Part shown: positions 23,829 to 34,231 of the stretch, in pieces
Numbering within the stretch: the first letter of the stretch is position 1
Layout: each line of letters opens with the position of its first letter
Source: Fusobacterium perfoetens
GTDB lineage: Bacteria; Fusobacteriota; Fusobacteriia; Fusobacteriales; Fusobacteriaceae
Direction: 5' to 3'
Assembly: GCF_021531475.1 (NCBI RefSeq)
Contig: NZ_JADYTX010000016.1
Location: forward strand, 1-46,416
Length of the DNA: 46,416 bases
Notes under the pieces: generated by a model
What the model saw: the letters and a program-made list of their open reading frames with translations, nothing else
Databases searched by the model: none
Told to the model about the DNA's origin: nothing
Program-made: the position numbers and the translations under genes

Positions 23829-24554
23829 ATGAAACCTATAATCGGAATATCTACAAGTTTTCTTACAATGGAAAATGGAATGATGCCGGGCTTAGATAGA
23901 GTTTATGTTAATCATGACTATGTTAAAGCTGTAGAAAAAGCTGGGGGAATACCTCTAATGCTTCCACCAATTACAAATGAAGAAGATATCAAATCTCAAT
24001 GTGATTTATGTGATGGATTTATTTTTTCTGGAGGTGTAGACATCAATCCTATCTACTATGGAGAAGACCCTCATATTAAATTAGGAGCTACTAATTCTGA
24101 ATTAGATAAATATCAATTAGCTCTTTGTAAACTTATTGTAGAAAAAAATAAACCTCTTTTAGGAATTTGTAGAGGACATCAAATTTTAAATGTGGCTTTA
24201 GGAGGAACTTTATTTCAAGATTTAAATGCTCTTTCTTACATTGCTTTTAACCATGTTCAAAAAAGCAAAAGACATGAAGCTAGCCATAAAGTTTCTTTAA
24301 AAGAAAATTCAATTTTATCTGAAATTTTTGGTAAAGAAATTTTTGTAAATAGTTATCACCATCAAAGTGTAGCAAAATTAGGAAAAGATTTAGAAATTAT
24401 TGCTACATCTAATGATGATATAGTTGAATCTATTCAGCTAAAAAATAAAAAATTTATTTTGGGAGTTCAATGGCACCCAGAAATGTTATTAACTGATTCT
24501 GACGAGATGCTACCTCTATTCAAAAAATTAATAGAGATAAGCACAATTAAATAA
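23829..24554 (+). CDS. Gamma-glutamyl hydrolase-family class I glutamine amidotransferase-like peptidase (C26, PuuD-like)
   Basis: A 241-residue cytoplasmic hydrolase. GICRGHQILNVALGG near residues 113-127 contains the nucleophile cysteine, and VQWHPEM near 215 contains the catalytic His-Glu. GGVDINPIYYGEDPH near 70 is the family's substrate/oxyanion region. The family cleaves gamma-glutamyl bonds, for example gamma-glutamyl-GABA in the Puu pathway. It is the first gene of the sigma-54-driven operon, followed by a carrier and an M20 amidohydrolase. This suggests uptake and breakdown of a gamma-glutamyl or N-acyl amino compound (inference). Its ribosome site AAAGGAGAACG is about 11 bases from the ATG. 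Confidence 0.92.
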   Translation: MKPIIGISTSFLTMENGMMPGLDRVYVNHDYVKAVEKAGGIPLMLPPITNEEDIKSQCDLCDGFIFSGGVDINPIYYGEDPHIKLGATNSELDKYQLALCKLIVEKNKPLLGICRGHQILNVALGGTLFQDLNALSYIAFNHVQKSKRHEASHKVSLKENSILSEIFGKEIFVNSYHHQSVAKLGKDLEIIATSNDDIVESIQLKNKKFILGVQWHPEMLLTDSDEMLPLFKKLIEISTIK

Positions 24555-24580
24555 AAATAAATTTTAGAGGTGATTTTATA

Positions 24581-25966
24581 ATGAAAAAAAATAACGAGAA
24601 AAAAATAAGTAAAGCTTCCAATCCATTTATATTACTTTTTATTCTTATAGCTATTGTATATCTTTTATCTTTTATAATTCCATCTGGAGCTTATGATAGA
24701 ATAGGAAAAATAATAGATCCAAATTCTTTCCATTATGTTAATAAAGAATTTTTATCTCCTCTTAAAGTTTTAAATGATCTTCCTATAACAGCATATAGAA
24801 GTATGGGTAAACTTTTCATAACTATGATGATCGTTGGAGGAACTATAAGTGTTGTGCAAGATACAAAAGCTATGGATATGGGAATATATGCTTTAACCAA
24901 AAAAATGGGAGACAAAGCAGTTTTTATAATTCCTTTATTACTTGCTTTCACTGGATTTTTAGGAACAGCTTCTGTTATGATCTCTACTGTAATAGCTTTT
25001 ATTCCTCTTGGAATAACTATTGCTAGAAGACTTGATATTGATAATATATTTGCTGTTGGACTTATGTTTTTAGGTTCATACACTGGATTTATGTCTTCAC
25101 CAATTTCTCCAATAACTACGGCACTAGCTCAAGAATTATCTGGAATTCCACCATTATCAGGTTTTAAATTCCGTTTAATTTTAACTTTAATTTTACTTTC
25201 AATAACTGCTTTTTACTTAACCTTCTACGCTTATAGAGTAAGACATGATAAAAGTAAAAGTGTTATGGATAAAATAACTTTAGATTCTTTTGGGGAGTTA
25301 GAAGATTTATCTAATGAAAAATTTACTGTAACTCACGGACTGGTTTTATTTATTTTCTTTGCTGCTTTCGTTTTATTCTCATATGGTTCAGCAAACTGGA
25401 AATTTGGAGTAAGTCAACTAGCTTCTGTTATGTTGCCAACTTCTTTCCTTTGTGGTTTAGTTTCAAGAAAAAGTGTTGATGAAATTTGTAAATCAATGAT
25501 AAAAGGTGCTCAAGGAATGGCAAATCCTATATTATTTATGCTATTTGCTACAACTATAACTGTTATATTAGAAGGTTCTGGTATTCTTGATACTATTGTT
25601 TATTATGTTTCAATTCCTCTAGCTTCTCTTGGAGAACAAATGGCTGCAATAGGTATGTTTATTGCAAATGCAATTATAAATCTTGGAATTGGATCTGGTT
25701 CTGGTCAAGCAGTTGTTGTTATGCCGATAATGGCTCCTCTTGCAGATGTTGTTAATGTTACAAGACAAACCGCTGTTCTTGCTTATCAACTAGGAGATGG
25801 ATATACAAATCTTTTAAATCCAATAAATGTTATGTTATTAGGTAGCCTTACTGTTGCAAAAGCATCTTTGAAAGATTGGTTTAAACTTATTTATCCACTA
25901 TATATTGCATTTCTTATAGTAATTATAGCTTCTCTTTCAATTGCTGTATCTATTGGTTGGGCTTAG
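24581..25966 (+). CDS. YfcC-family carboxylate/amino acid carrier (DcuC-like)
   Basis: A 461-residue inner-membrane protein with about 12 transmembrane helices. The N-terminal NPFILLFILIAIVYLLSFIIPSGAYDR with its periplasmic loop is the usual start of the YfcC/COG1288 group (C4-dicarboxylate anaerobic carrier, PF03606). Conserved helices with GSYTGFMSSPISPITTALAQELSGIPPLSGFKFR and INLGIGSGSGQAVVVMPIMAPLAD carry the two re-entrant-like signatures. The gene lies 26 bp after the peptidase gene and 9 bp before the amidohydrolase gene. It most likely imports the substrate those enzymes degrade. Confidence 0.9.
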   Translation: MKKNNEKKISKASNPFILLFILIAIVYLLSFIIPSGAYDRIGKIIDPNSFHYVNKEFLSPLKVLNDLPITAYRSMGKLFITMMIVGGTISVVQDTKAMDMGIYALTKKMGDKAVFIIPLLLAFTGFLGTASVMISTVIAFIPLGITIARRLDIDNIFAVGLMFLGSYTGFMSSPISPITTALAQELSGIPPLSGFKFRLILTLILLSITAFYLTFYAYRVRHDKSKSVMDKITLDSFGELEDLSNEKFTVTHGLVLFIFFAAFVLFSYGSANWKFGVSQLASVMLPTSFLCGLVSRKSVDEICKSMIKGAQGMANPILFMLFATTITVILEGSGILDTIVYYVSIPLASLGEQMAAIGMFIANAIINLGIGSGSGQAVVVMPIMAPLADVVNVTRQTAVLAYQLGDGYTNLLNPINVMLLGSLTVAKASLKDWFKLIYPLYIAFLIVIIASLSIAVSIGWA

Positions 25967-25975
25967 GAGGAAATT

Positions 25976-27169
25976 ATGAATATAGAAAAAATTAAAAGTT
26001 TATCTGAAAAATACAAAAATAAAGTTATAGAACTTAGAAGAACCATACATGCTAATCCAGAATTATCATTTCAAGAATATAAAACTTCTGAATTGGTGAA
26101 AAAAGAACTTCTTTCATTAGGTTTAGAAGTTAAAGACAATATAGCAAAAACAGGAATTATTGCTATATTAAAAGGTAAAGGCGAAGGAAAAACTCTTTTA
26201 CTTAGAGCTGATATGGATGCTCTTCCTTTACAAGAAGAAGCTCCTGTAGATTATATTTCAAAAAATCCCGGTGTAATGCACGCTTGTGGACATGATTTCC
26301 ATACTGCAAATTTACTTGGTGTGGCTATGATTTTAAATGAAATGAAAGATGATTTTTCTGGTACAGTAAAATTTGTCTTCCAACCTGCTGAAGAAAATGG
26401 TGGCGGAGGAAGAAGCATGGTCAATGAAGGAGTTTTAGAAAATCCTAAAGTTGATGCTGCTATGGCTCTTCATGTTATGCCAGAACTTGAAGGAATTGTA
26501 TCTTTAGGATATGGCGCTTCATCTGCTTACTCAGATGGATTTACTTTAAAAATTCATGGAAAAAAAGCTCATACTTCAAAACCTCAAGATGGAGTTGATG
26601 CAATTTTAATAGCTGGACATATTATAGTTGCTCTACAATCAATTCTTACTAGAAATATTGATCCTTTTGCAATAAGTACTTTCTCTTTAGGAAAAATTTC
26701 TGGTGGAAGTGCTCCTAATATAGTTCCTGACTATGTAGAAATTAATGGAATGATGAGAAACTTAGATAAAACTGCTAGACAAACTTTAATAGAAAATATT
26801 GAAAAAATATCAAAATCTATTGCTGAATCTATGGGTGGATCTTTAGAGTTTCTTTTTAAAGAAGGATATCCATCAGTTGTCAATGATACAGAGATGGTTG
26901 ATTTAGTAAATAATTCTGCAAGAGAATACTATTCTTCAATCTATCCTAATGAAAATATCGACAAATTTATAAATTTAGGAACTAAACCAATGCTAGGTGC
27001 TGAAGATTTTGGATTCTTTGCTCAAAAAGTTCCAAGTTGCTTCTTCATAGTAGGTTCAGGAAATTACGCTCCTTCACATAATTCATGTTTTCAAATAAAT
27101 GATGAAAAAATTACTACTACCACTCTTAGTGTAATGGTAAATTCCGCTATAAATTTTTTAAATAAATAA
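25976..27169 (+). CDS. M20-family amidohydrolase (N-acyl amino acid / carboxypeptidase Ss1-like)
   Basis: A 397-residue dinuclear metal hydrolase. LRADMDALPLQEE near residue 80, MHACGHDFHTA near 103 (metal His and Asp) and FQPAEENGGGGR near 137 (catalytic Glu-Glu) match the IAA-Leu-resistant/AbgB/HipO branch of M20. The lid domain is inserted in the middle (SDGFTLKIHGKKAHTSKPQDGVDA), and GAEDFGFF near 340 holds the last metal ligand. The family hydrolyses N-acyl amino acids or small dipeptides in the cytoplasm. The ribosome site GGAGGAAATT overlaps the carrier's stop. Third gene of the sigma-54 operon. Confidence 0.92.
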   Translation: MNIEKIKSLSEKYKNKVIELRRTIHANPELSFQEYKTSELVKKELLSLGLEVKDNIAKTGIIAILKGKGEGKTLLLRADMDALPLQEEAPVDYISKNPGVMHACGHDFHTANLLGVAMILNEMKDDFSGTVKFVFQPAEENGGGGRSMVNEGVLENPKVDAAMALHVMPELEGIVSLGYGASSAYSDGFTLKIHGKKAHTSKPQDGVDAILIAGHIIVALQSILTRNIDPFAISTFSLGKISGGSAPNIVPDYVEINGMMRNLDKTARQTLIENIEKISKSIAESMGGSLEFLFKEGYPSVVNDTEMVDLVNNSAREYYSSIYPNENIDKFINLGTKPMLGAEDFGFFAQKVPSCFFIVGSGNYAPSHNSCFQINDEKITTTTLSVMVNSAINFLNK

Positions 27170-27175
27170 TACCCC

Positions 27176-27229
27176 AAAAAAAGCCATATAATCAATAATT
27201 TTATTTACTGATTTATATGGCTTTTTCTT
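27176..27229. terminator. Bidirectional terminator between the amidohydrolase and groEL genes
   Basis: AAAAAGCCATATAA and TTATATGGCTTTTT form a long stem around a 21-nt loop, with T runs available on either strand between two convergent genes. Confidence 0.85.
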
Positions 27230-27321
27230 TTTTTGAAAGTTTGAAAGTTTTTTAAATTTGCCTAATATTTGCTATTTTTATATTAAAATTTATTGTTTCC
27301 CTAAAGTTAAAATTTAAAAGT

Positions 27322-29221
<1,900 letters not shown>

Positions 29222-29282
29222 TTTTCCAATTCCTCCTCATAAAATCTTTATATAATAATTTTTAAATTTTTTATTTTATTTT

Positions 29283-29309
29283 TTAGCACTCTTTATTAGT
29301 GAGTGCTAA
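29283..29309. promoter_or_regulatory. CIRCE element (HrcA operator)
   Basis: TTAGCACTC (29283-29291), 9 bp, GAGTGCTAA (29301-29309) is a perfect CIRCE inverted repeat. It lies just downstream of the groESL -10 box, in the transcribed leader, so HrcA binding would block initiation until heat shock releases it. Confidence 0.97.
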
Positions 29310-29324
29310 TAATTTCATAATGTA

Positions 29325-29353
29325 ATAGTACCACTTATTAGAATATTTGTCAA
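29325..29353 (-). promoter_or_regulatory. groESL promoter
   Basis: Minus strand: TTGACA (29353-29348), exactly 17 bp, TACTAT (29330-29325). It is a housekeeping-sigma promoter with the CIRCE operator starting 15 bp downstream of the -10 box. Confidence 0.9.
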
Positions 29354-29390
29354 TATAATTTTTCATATTTTTTCAATATTTTTCATCTAC

Positions 29391-29419
29391 TTGATAATTT
29401 AAAAAAAATAGATTATAAT
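29391..29419 (+). promoter_or_regulatory. Promoter of the yitT-type gene
   Basis: TTGATA (29391-29396), 17 bp, TATAAT (29414-29419), divergent from the groESL promoter and 45 bp before the downstream start codon. Confidence 0.75.
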
Positions 29420-29463
29420 TGTAATAGACATTTTATTTTACTTGATTTTTTAGGAGATAAACT

Positions 29464-30336
29464 ATGAAAAAAAAGATTAAAGATATATTTTCAGAAGTTA
29501 GTTATAAAGAGATTGTAAAAGATATTCTACTTATCACTTTTGGAGCTTTTGTCTATGCTTTTGGAGTAAATTATTTTTTTGTAGCTAACCAGATGGCTGA
29601 TGGTGGAGTTGCAGGAATTTGCACCATTTTATATTATCTTTTTGAATTTAATATAAGTGTTACCTATGCTTGTATAAATATTCCTTTGGTTATAGCAGGA
29701 TATAAATTAATCGGTGGAAAATTTATTATAAAAACTTTTTATGGAACTTTGGCTACATCAATAGCTTTTAGACTTTTACAAAATTGCCTTGGACCAATGG
29801 AAGATAAACTGATGGCAGCACTATTTGGTGGACTTTTAAGTGGTATTGGGCTTGGGACAATATTTATAGCTGGAGGATCTAGTGGTGGAGCTGATATTTT
29901 AGTTAAGATTTTTAATAAATTCTTCAATATTCCAGTTGGAAAATGTTTCTTAATTTTAGATACAATAGTTCTTGGACTTTTAGCTTTCTTCTTTGGAAAA
30001 GAGGTCTTTATGTACACTCTTGTTGGACTTTTCACTTCAGCAAAAGTTATTGATATTATACAAGATGGATTTGACTCAACAAAATCTATAAGTATAATCT
30101 CTGAGAAAAGTTTTGAGATAAAAGAAAAAATTATGGAAGAACTTGAGAGAGGTACTACAATCCTTAATGCAAAAGGTGGATTTAAAGGAGATCCTAAAGA
30201 AGTTATCTGTTGCATAGTTTCAAGATATGAGGTTACTGCTGTTAAAAAAATAGTAAGAAACATTGATAAAAAAGCATTTATTTTTATAAGTGATGTTTCT
30301 GAAGTTCTTGGTGAAGGATTTAAAAATATTGAATAG
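29464..30336 (+). CDS. YitT-family membrane protein with DUF2179 domain
   Basis: A 290-residue protein. The N-terminal two-thirds hold five or six transmembrane segments with the YitT repeat signatures (FGAFVYAFGVNYFFVANQMADGGVAGI and IAGGSSGGADILVKIFNKFFNIPVG). The C-terminal ~80 residues are a soluble DUF2179 domain (ERGTTILNAKGGFKGDPKEVICCIVSRYEVTAVKKIVRNID). Cellular function is unknown in most bacteria. The start follows AGGAGATAAACT. It is followed 11 bp later by a 63-residue ORF and then mtnN, possibly one transcript. Confidence 0.9.
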   Translation: MKKKIKDIFSEVSYKEIVKDILLITFGAFVYAFGVNYFFVANQMADGGVAGICTILYYLFEFNISVTYACINIPLVIAGYKLIGGKFIIKTFYGTLATSIAFRLLQNCLGPMEDKLMAALFGGLLSGIGLGTIFIAGGSSGGADILVKIFNKFFNIPVGKCFLILDTIVLGLLAFFFGKEVFMYTLVGLFTSAKVIDIIQDGFDSTKSISIISEKSFEIKEKIMEELERGTTILNAKGGFKGDPKEVICCIVSRYEVTAVKKIVRNIDKKAFIFISDVSEVLGEGFKNIE

Positions 30337-30347
30337 GGAGTTTTATT

Positions 30348-30539
30348 ATGACTAGAGAAGAAATTCTAAGTTTAGATACTGAAATTGTAACAAAAGAAAT
30401 TTTTGAAAATATTTTTGAAAGTGAATGTATAATCGGTTTTCAAAATGCTGGTAGAAGTGGGATATATGCTGGATATTTTTGGTATATTCTAACTCTTGAT
30501 GATGGAACTGATATTAATTTATATTGTAAAGAAAGTTAA
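30348..30539 (+). CDS. Small conserved-looking protein of unknown function (63 aa)
   Basis: A 63-residue acidic protein (MTREEILSLDTEIVTKEIFE...), not recognised. A helical N-terminus precedes two probable beta strands (IIGFQNAGRSGIYAGYFWYILTLDDGTDINLYC). There is no signal or membrane segment. The ATG has GGGAGTTTTATT ahead of it and lies 11 bp after the YitT-type gene, so it is probably translated from the same mRNA. Codon use matches neighbouring genes. Confidence 0.7.
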   Translation: MTREEILSLDTEIVTKEIFENIFESECIIGFQNAGRSGIYAGYFWYILTLDDGTDINLYCKES

Positions 30540-30549
30540 TTAGTTAAAA

Positions 30550-30566
30550 ACTATGCCTTGCATAGT
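30550..30566 (+). other. Small hairpin between the 63-residue ORF and mtnN
   Basis: ACTATGC and GCATAGT pair across a 3-nt loop in the 55-bp spacer ahead of the mtnN ribosome site. No T run follows, so it is not a terminator; an mRNA processing or stability role is possible. Confidence 0.4.
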
Positions 30567-30594
30567 ATATTATAAAATTTATTAAGGAGAAAAA

Positions 30595-31293
30595 ATGAAA
30601 ATAGGAATTATCGGAGCTATGGACTCTGAAATCAATCTTTTAAAAGGTTCTATGAAAAATGTAAACTCTAAAAAAATAGGAAAAATAACTTTCTACGAGG
30701 GTGAACTTCAAGGAAAAAATGTTGTTTTATTTAGAACAGGAGTAGGAAAAGTTAATTCTGCTGTTGGAACAGATATTGCCATCAGAGAATTTGGTGTCGA
30801 TAAAATAATCTTCACTGGAATTGCTGGAGCTATCGACCACAACTTAAATGTTCTTGACCTTGTAGTTTCTGATAAACTTGCTCAACACGACGTTGACCTT
30901 ACAGCTTTTGGTTGTCCACTTGGACTTGTTGATGAAGAAGAATCACCTTTCTTCCCAGCTGACAGAGATTTAATTGAATTAGCAAAAAAATCTGCTATTA
31001 AAGTTTTAGGAGAAGATAAAGTTCACGTTGGAACTATAATATCTGGTGACCAATTTATCGCTGATAAACAAAAAGTTATATCTCTTGGAAACTCTTTTGA
31101 AGCTAAAGCTGTTGAAATGGAAGGAGCTGCTGTTGCTCAAGTAGCTTATGCTATGTATAAAGTTCCATTTGTAGTTTTAAGAACTATATCTGATAAAGCT
31201 GATGGTTCTGCTCAAATAAGTTATGAAGATTTAAAAACTGCTGCATCTGACCACTCGGCAAAAATCGTTTTAGAAATGTTAAATAATTTATAA
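30595..31293 (+). CDS. mtnN: 5'-methylthioadenosine/S-adenosylhomocysteine nucleosidase
   Basis: A 232-residue cytosolic nucleosidase cleaving MTA, SAH and 5'-deoxyadenosine to adenine plus the thioribose. It feeds methionine salvage and, through SRH, the AI-2 pathway. KIGIIGAMDSEI carries the catalytic Glu12; VEMEGAAVAQVA near 175 binds the ribose and thio group; RTISDKAD near 195 holds the adenine-protonating Asp. Length is typical of the Pfs family. The ribosome site AAGGAGAAAA is directly before the ATG. It ends at a strong bidirectional hairpin. Confidence 0.97.
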   Translation: MKIGIIGAMDSEINLLKGSMKNVNSKKIGKITFYEGELQGKNVVLFRTGVGKVNSAVGTDIAIREFGVDKIIFTGIAGAIDHNLNVLDLVVSDKLAQHDVDLTAFGCPLGLVDEEESPFFPADRDLIELAKKSAIKVLGEDKVHVGTIISGDQFIADKQKVISLGNSFEAKAVEMEGAAVAQVAYAMYKVPFVVLRTISDKADGSAQISYEDLKTAASDHSAKIVLEMLNNL

Positions 31294-31300
31294 AATAAAA

Positions 31301-31324
31301 AAACCTACTCAATCGAGTAGGTTT
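31301..31324. terminator. Bidirectional terminator between mtnN and the cold-shock gene
   Basis: AAACCTACTC and GAGTAGGTTT form a perfect 10-bp stem with an AATC loop between convergent genes, flanked by A and T runs. Confidence 0.9.
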
Positions 31325-31347
31325 AATTTTTTCCTTTAATTTTTCAA

Positions 31348-31551
31348 TTATCCAAGGATTTGTACGTTTGCAGCTTGAGGTCCTTTTTGTCCTTCTTTAA
31401 CGTCGAAAGATACTTGTTGTCCTTCTTCTAAAGTTTTGAATCCTTCTTTTTTGATTTCAGAATAGTGAACGAATAAGTCTTTTCCTTCTTCAGAAGTGAT
31501 AAATCCAAATCCTTTCTCAGCGTTAAACCATTTAACTGTTCCTTTGTTCAT
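31348..31551 (-). CDS. Cold-shock-domain RNA-binding protein (CspA family)
   Basis: A 67-residue single OB-fold. [33 protein letters not shown] contains RNP1 (KGFGFI) and RNP2 (LFVHY), and the acidic-to-neutral tail ends in ANVQILG. It binds single-stranded RNA and DNA and acts as an RNA chaperone. The ATG at 31551 is preceded by TGGAGGTATCAAA; longer in-frame starts (to 31596) would put leader sequence into the protein and are rejected. Preceded by a consensus promoter and a leader of about 135 nt, as in cold-inducible csp genes. Confidence 0.97.
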   Translation of the reverse strand: MNKGTVKWFNAEKGFGFITSEEGKDLFVHYSEIKKEGFKTLEEGQQVSFDVKEGQKGPQAANVQILG

Positions 31552-31685
31552 TTTGATACCTCCATAAAATACTTTTTGCATAGACGATTTCTCCATACTT
31601 AAATTTTACAAGGTACTAAAACAAACTTCAGTATTTTATCTCGATACCTTTACATTTTACAACTACTTCAATAATCTCTACTGCA
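31552..31685 (-). promoter_or_regulatory. Long 5' leader of the cold-shock gene
   Basis: About 135 nt of non-coding leader separates the predicted transcription start (about 31685) from the csp ATG. CspA-type genes use such leaders as temperature-responsive RNA switches; sequence conservation with known leaders was not tested. Confidence 0.55.
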
Positions 31686-31691
31686 TAACCA

Positions 31692-31720
31692 ATTATACTT
31701 TATTTAGGTTATTTTGTCAA
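31692..31720 (-). promoter_or_regulatory. Perfect consensus promoter of the cold-shock gene
   Basis: Minus strand: TTGACA (31720-31715), 17 bp, TATAAT (31697-31692). Both boxes match the housekeeping consensus exactly, as expected for a highly expressed gene. Confidence 0.92.
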
Positions 31721-31728
31721 GTTAATTT

Positions 31729-34218
31729 TTATTTTCCAGACTTCCAAACTCTTATAATTTCCTTGGAATTATTAACAATTTCTTCAACAGAAAGTCCACT
31801 AGGATTAACTTCTCCCAAAACTTCTAGTTTTATTTTTGCAGGTCTTGGGAATATACTTCCAAATGGCATAGATTCGTAAGCCCCATCTATTCCTAAAACT
31901 GTAACAGGAATATTCAGTTCTTTTGATAAAATTCCAAAGAATTTTTTGAAATCTTGTAATTTTCCGTCACGAGTTCTTGCTCCCTCTGGGAAGATTACTA
32001 AATTTTTTCCCTCTTTTAAAACTTCAGCAGAAATTTGTAAACTTTCTTTTAAATTTTCATTTATATCCATAAGAATTATATTTCCGTGGTTTGCCATAAA
32101 TCTTAACCCTGCTTTATCAAAATGTTTTTTGATAGCAAAGTAATAAGTATTTTTTAGCATATCCCCTTTAAATAATCTTTGAACTGCAAAAGCGTCAATA
32201 AAACTTTCATGGTTACAGATTATTATTCTTGGCTCTTTAGAAAGTTTTTCTATTCCTTTTATTTTTAAACCTAGATAGAATTTTAAAATTGGAGCAAAGA
32301 AAATCTTAGTCAACCAAATCATATTTGATGATGGCAATGGATAATCAATAGATTCTTTTAAAATTTCTGACCAATTAATTTTTTCAAGGTGATATTCTTT
32401 ACTATTTTTTCTTATATATTCACAAATATCTTTTATAACTTTTAAATCAATAGCTTCTTCCTCTTTTATTTTAAATCCAAAAGTTTTTTCAATAAATGAG
32501 TTTAATTGAATTATATCAAGGGAATCAAGTCCTAAATCTATCTCTATATGAGAATCTGGATAGATATTTTCTCCCTTTTCCTCTTTTATATATTGAGCTA
32601 AAGTTTGGAATTCTCTTGTTTTAGTTTCTGGATCTTCTGGTCTTTCTTTATGAGCGTTTTCTCCACCATCTTCAAGATTTTTTAATATATCCTTAAGCAT
32701 AAATCTTCTCAATTTTCCAAGTTTCGTTTTTGGAAATTCATCTTTAACTATTTTAATCTCCAAAATTTTTCTATAAGCTGGAGCATTTATATTGTAAGAA
32801 TCTATTATATCCCATTTTAATGTTTCTGTAATATTTGTTATACTTCTCTCTTTTATAAGTTTAAAATCTGGATAAACTAAAGCTAAAAGATGATTATTAT
32901 GCTCCACAACAGCTATCTCTTTTATAAGGTCGCTTCCCTTAGCAATCTCATTTTCAATATCAATAGGATTTATATTTTTACCATTTGATAAAACTATCAT
33001 CTCTTTTTTTCTACCGATTATAGTTATATATCCATTTTCTATTTTTCCTAAATCTCCAGTATGAAACCAACCATTTTCATCTTTAGCCTCTTTTGTTGCT
33101 TCAGGCTTATTATAATATTCTTTAAGGACATTTCTTCCTTTTACTAAAAGTTCTCCATCTTCAGCAATTTTCACTTCTACACCGGGGATTGTTTTTCCAA
33201 CAGTTCCGATACAAACGTCATCTGGTCTTGTAAAAGCAATTATTGGAGATGTTTCTGTAAGTCCATATCCCTCAAGAACTTTTATTCCTAAAACTTTAAA
33301 ATCGTCCATTATATTTGGATCAAGTTTTGCACCACCAGAAACTAAATATCTTATATTTCCTCCAAGAGCTTGATGAACTTTTTTGAAAACTATTTTACTT
33401 AGAGTTACACTTTTTACTTTTTTACAAAGTTCAAATAAAAGATTAGCAATCTTGCTACTTTTTATTTTTTCCATAAGTCCCTTGTGAATCATTTCCCAAA
33501 GTCTTGGAACTCCAACAACTATTGTTATCTTATATTTTTGTAAAGCTCCTAAGATAGCACTAGCCGAAAGCTCATCAATTAAAACAACTAAAGTTCCAAT
33601 ATGGATTGCCATCAAAAGATTTATTGAAAGTGGCAATACGTGATGATATGGAAGAAGTGCCAAAAGTCTATCTTTTGGAGTTGCCATTTTTATCTCAATT
33701 ATCGCATCAACATTTGACATAAGGTTATCAAAAGTAAGAACAACTCCTTTTGGTTTTCCAGTTGTTCCAGAGGTATAAAGTAAAACTCCTATATCTTCAG
33801 GTTCTGGAGAATAAATCACATACTCATCAACCTCGAAATCTTCTGGAGATTTTATCTCATCACAATTTATAATCCTAATATTTTTTCCACTTAATTTTAT
33901 TGCTTCCTCTACCACTTTAAGATTTTTATTTGAAGTCATAATAACTTTTGGATCAGCGTCAGTTAAAATATATTCTAATTCCTCTGCTGTATATCCTGCA
34001 TCAATATTTATTGGTACACCTTTGCTATTCCAAATTCCAAAAAAGCTACAGATAAACTCTGGACGATTTTCCATAAAGTTTACTACTTTTTCTCCCTTTT
34101 CTATCCCTAAAACTTTTGAGATATATTTTGCCTCTCTTATTAAATCCTTGTAAGTATACTCTTTGTTTTTATAAAATACGGCTTCCTTATTAAAGTCTGT
34201 AACAAATTTTATCGCCAT
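31729..34218 (-). CDS. Trifunctional acyl-activating enzyme - ACP - PlsC acyltransferase fusion
   Basis: 829 residues in three parts. Residues 1-~500 are an AMP-forming ligase (YTSGTTGKPKG near 147, GYGLTETSP near 315, GWFHTGDLG and GRKKEMI further on). About 505-600 is an acyl carrier domain with the phosphopantetheine serine near 566 (GLDSLD). About 610-829 is a 1-acyl-glycerol-3-phosphate acyltransferase with N-H-E-S-F-I-D near 669 (the HX4D box) and FPEGARTRDG near 742. It resembles Aas, but with the order inverted and a built-in carrier. This suggests activation of free fatty acid, loading on its own ACP and direct transfer to lysophospholipid. The ATG at 34218 has AAAGGAGCAG upstream; the 34245 start does not. 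Confidence 0.92.
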   Translation of the reverse strand: MAIKFVTDFNKEAVFYKNKEYTYKDLIREAKYISKVLGIEKGEKVVNFMENRPEFICSFFGIWNSKGVPINIDAGYTAEELEYILTDADPKVIMTSNKNLKVVEEAIKLSGKNIRIINCDEIKSPEDFEVDEYVIYSPEPEDIGVLLYTSGTTGKPKGVVLTFDNLMSNVDAIIEIKMATPKDRLLALLPYHHVLPLSINLLMAIHIGTLVVLIDELSASAILGALQKYKITIVVGVPRLWEMIHKGLMEKIKSSKIANLLFELCKKVKSVTLSKIVFKKVHQALGGNIRYLVSGGAKLDPNIMDDFKVLGIKVLEGYGLTETSPIIAFTRPDDVCIGTVGKTIPGVEVKIAEDGELLVKGRNVLKEYYNKPEATKEAKDENGWFHTGDLGKIENGYITIIGRKKEMIVLSNGKNINPIDIENEIAKGSDLIKEIAVVEHNNHLLALVYPDFKLIKERSITNITETLKWDIIDSYNINAPAYRKILEIKIVKDEFPKTKLGKLRRFMLKDILKNLEDGGENAHKERPEDPETKTREFQTLAQYIKEEKGENIYPDSHIEIDLGLDSLDIIQLNSFIEKTFGFKIKEEEAIDLKVIKDICEYIRKNSKEYHLEKINWSEILKESIDYPLPSSNMIWLTKIFFAPILKFYLGLKIKGIEKLSKEPRIIICNHESFIDAFAVQRLFKGDMLKNTYYFAIKKHFDKAGLRFMANHGNIILMDINENLKESLQISAEVLKEGKNLVIFPEGARTRDGKLQDFKKFFGILSKELNIPVTVLGIDGAYESMPFGSIFPRPAKIKLEVLGEVNPSGLSVEEIVNNSKEIIRVWKSGK

Positions 34219-34231
34219 ATTCTGCTCCTTT

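Noticed and set aside
29739..30263. A 174-codon minus-strand frame inside the YitT-type gene
   Set aside because: It lies fully antisense to a well-supported membrane protein gene, with no start context or recognisable domain.
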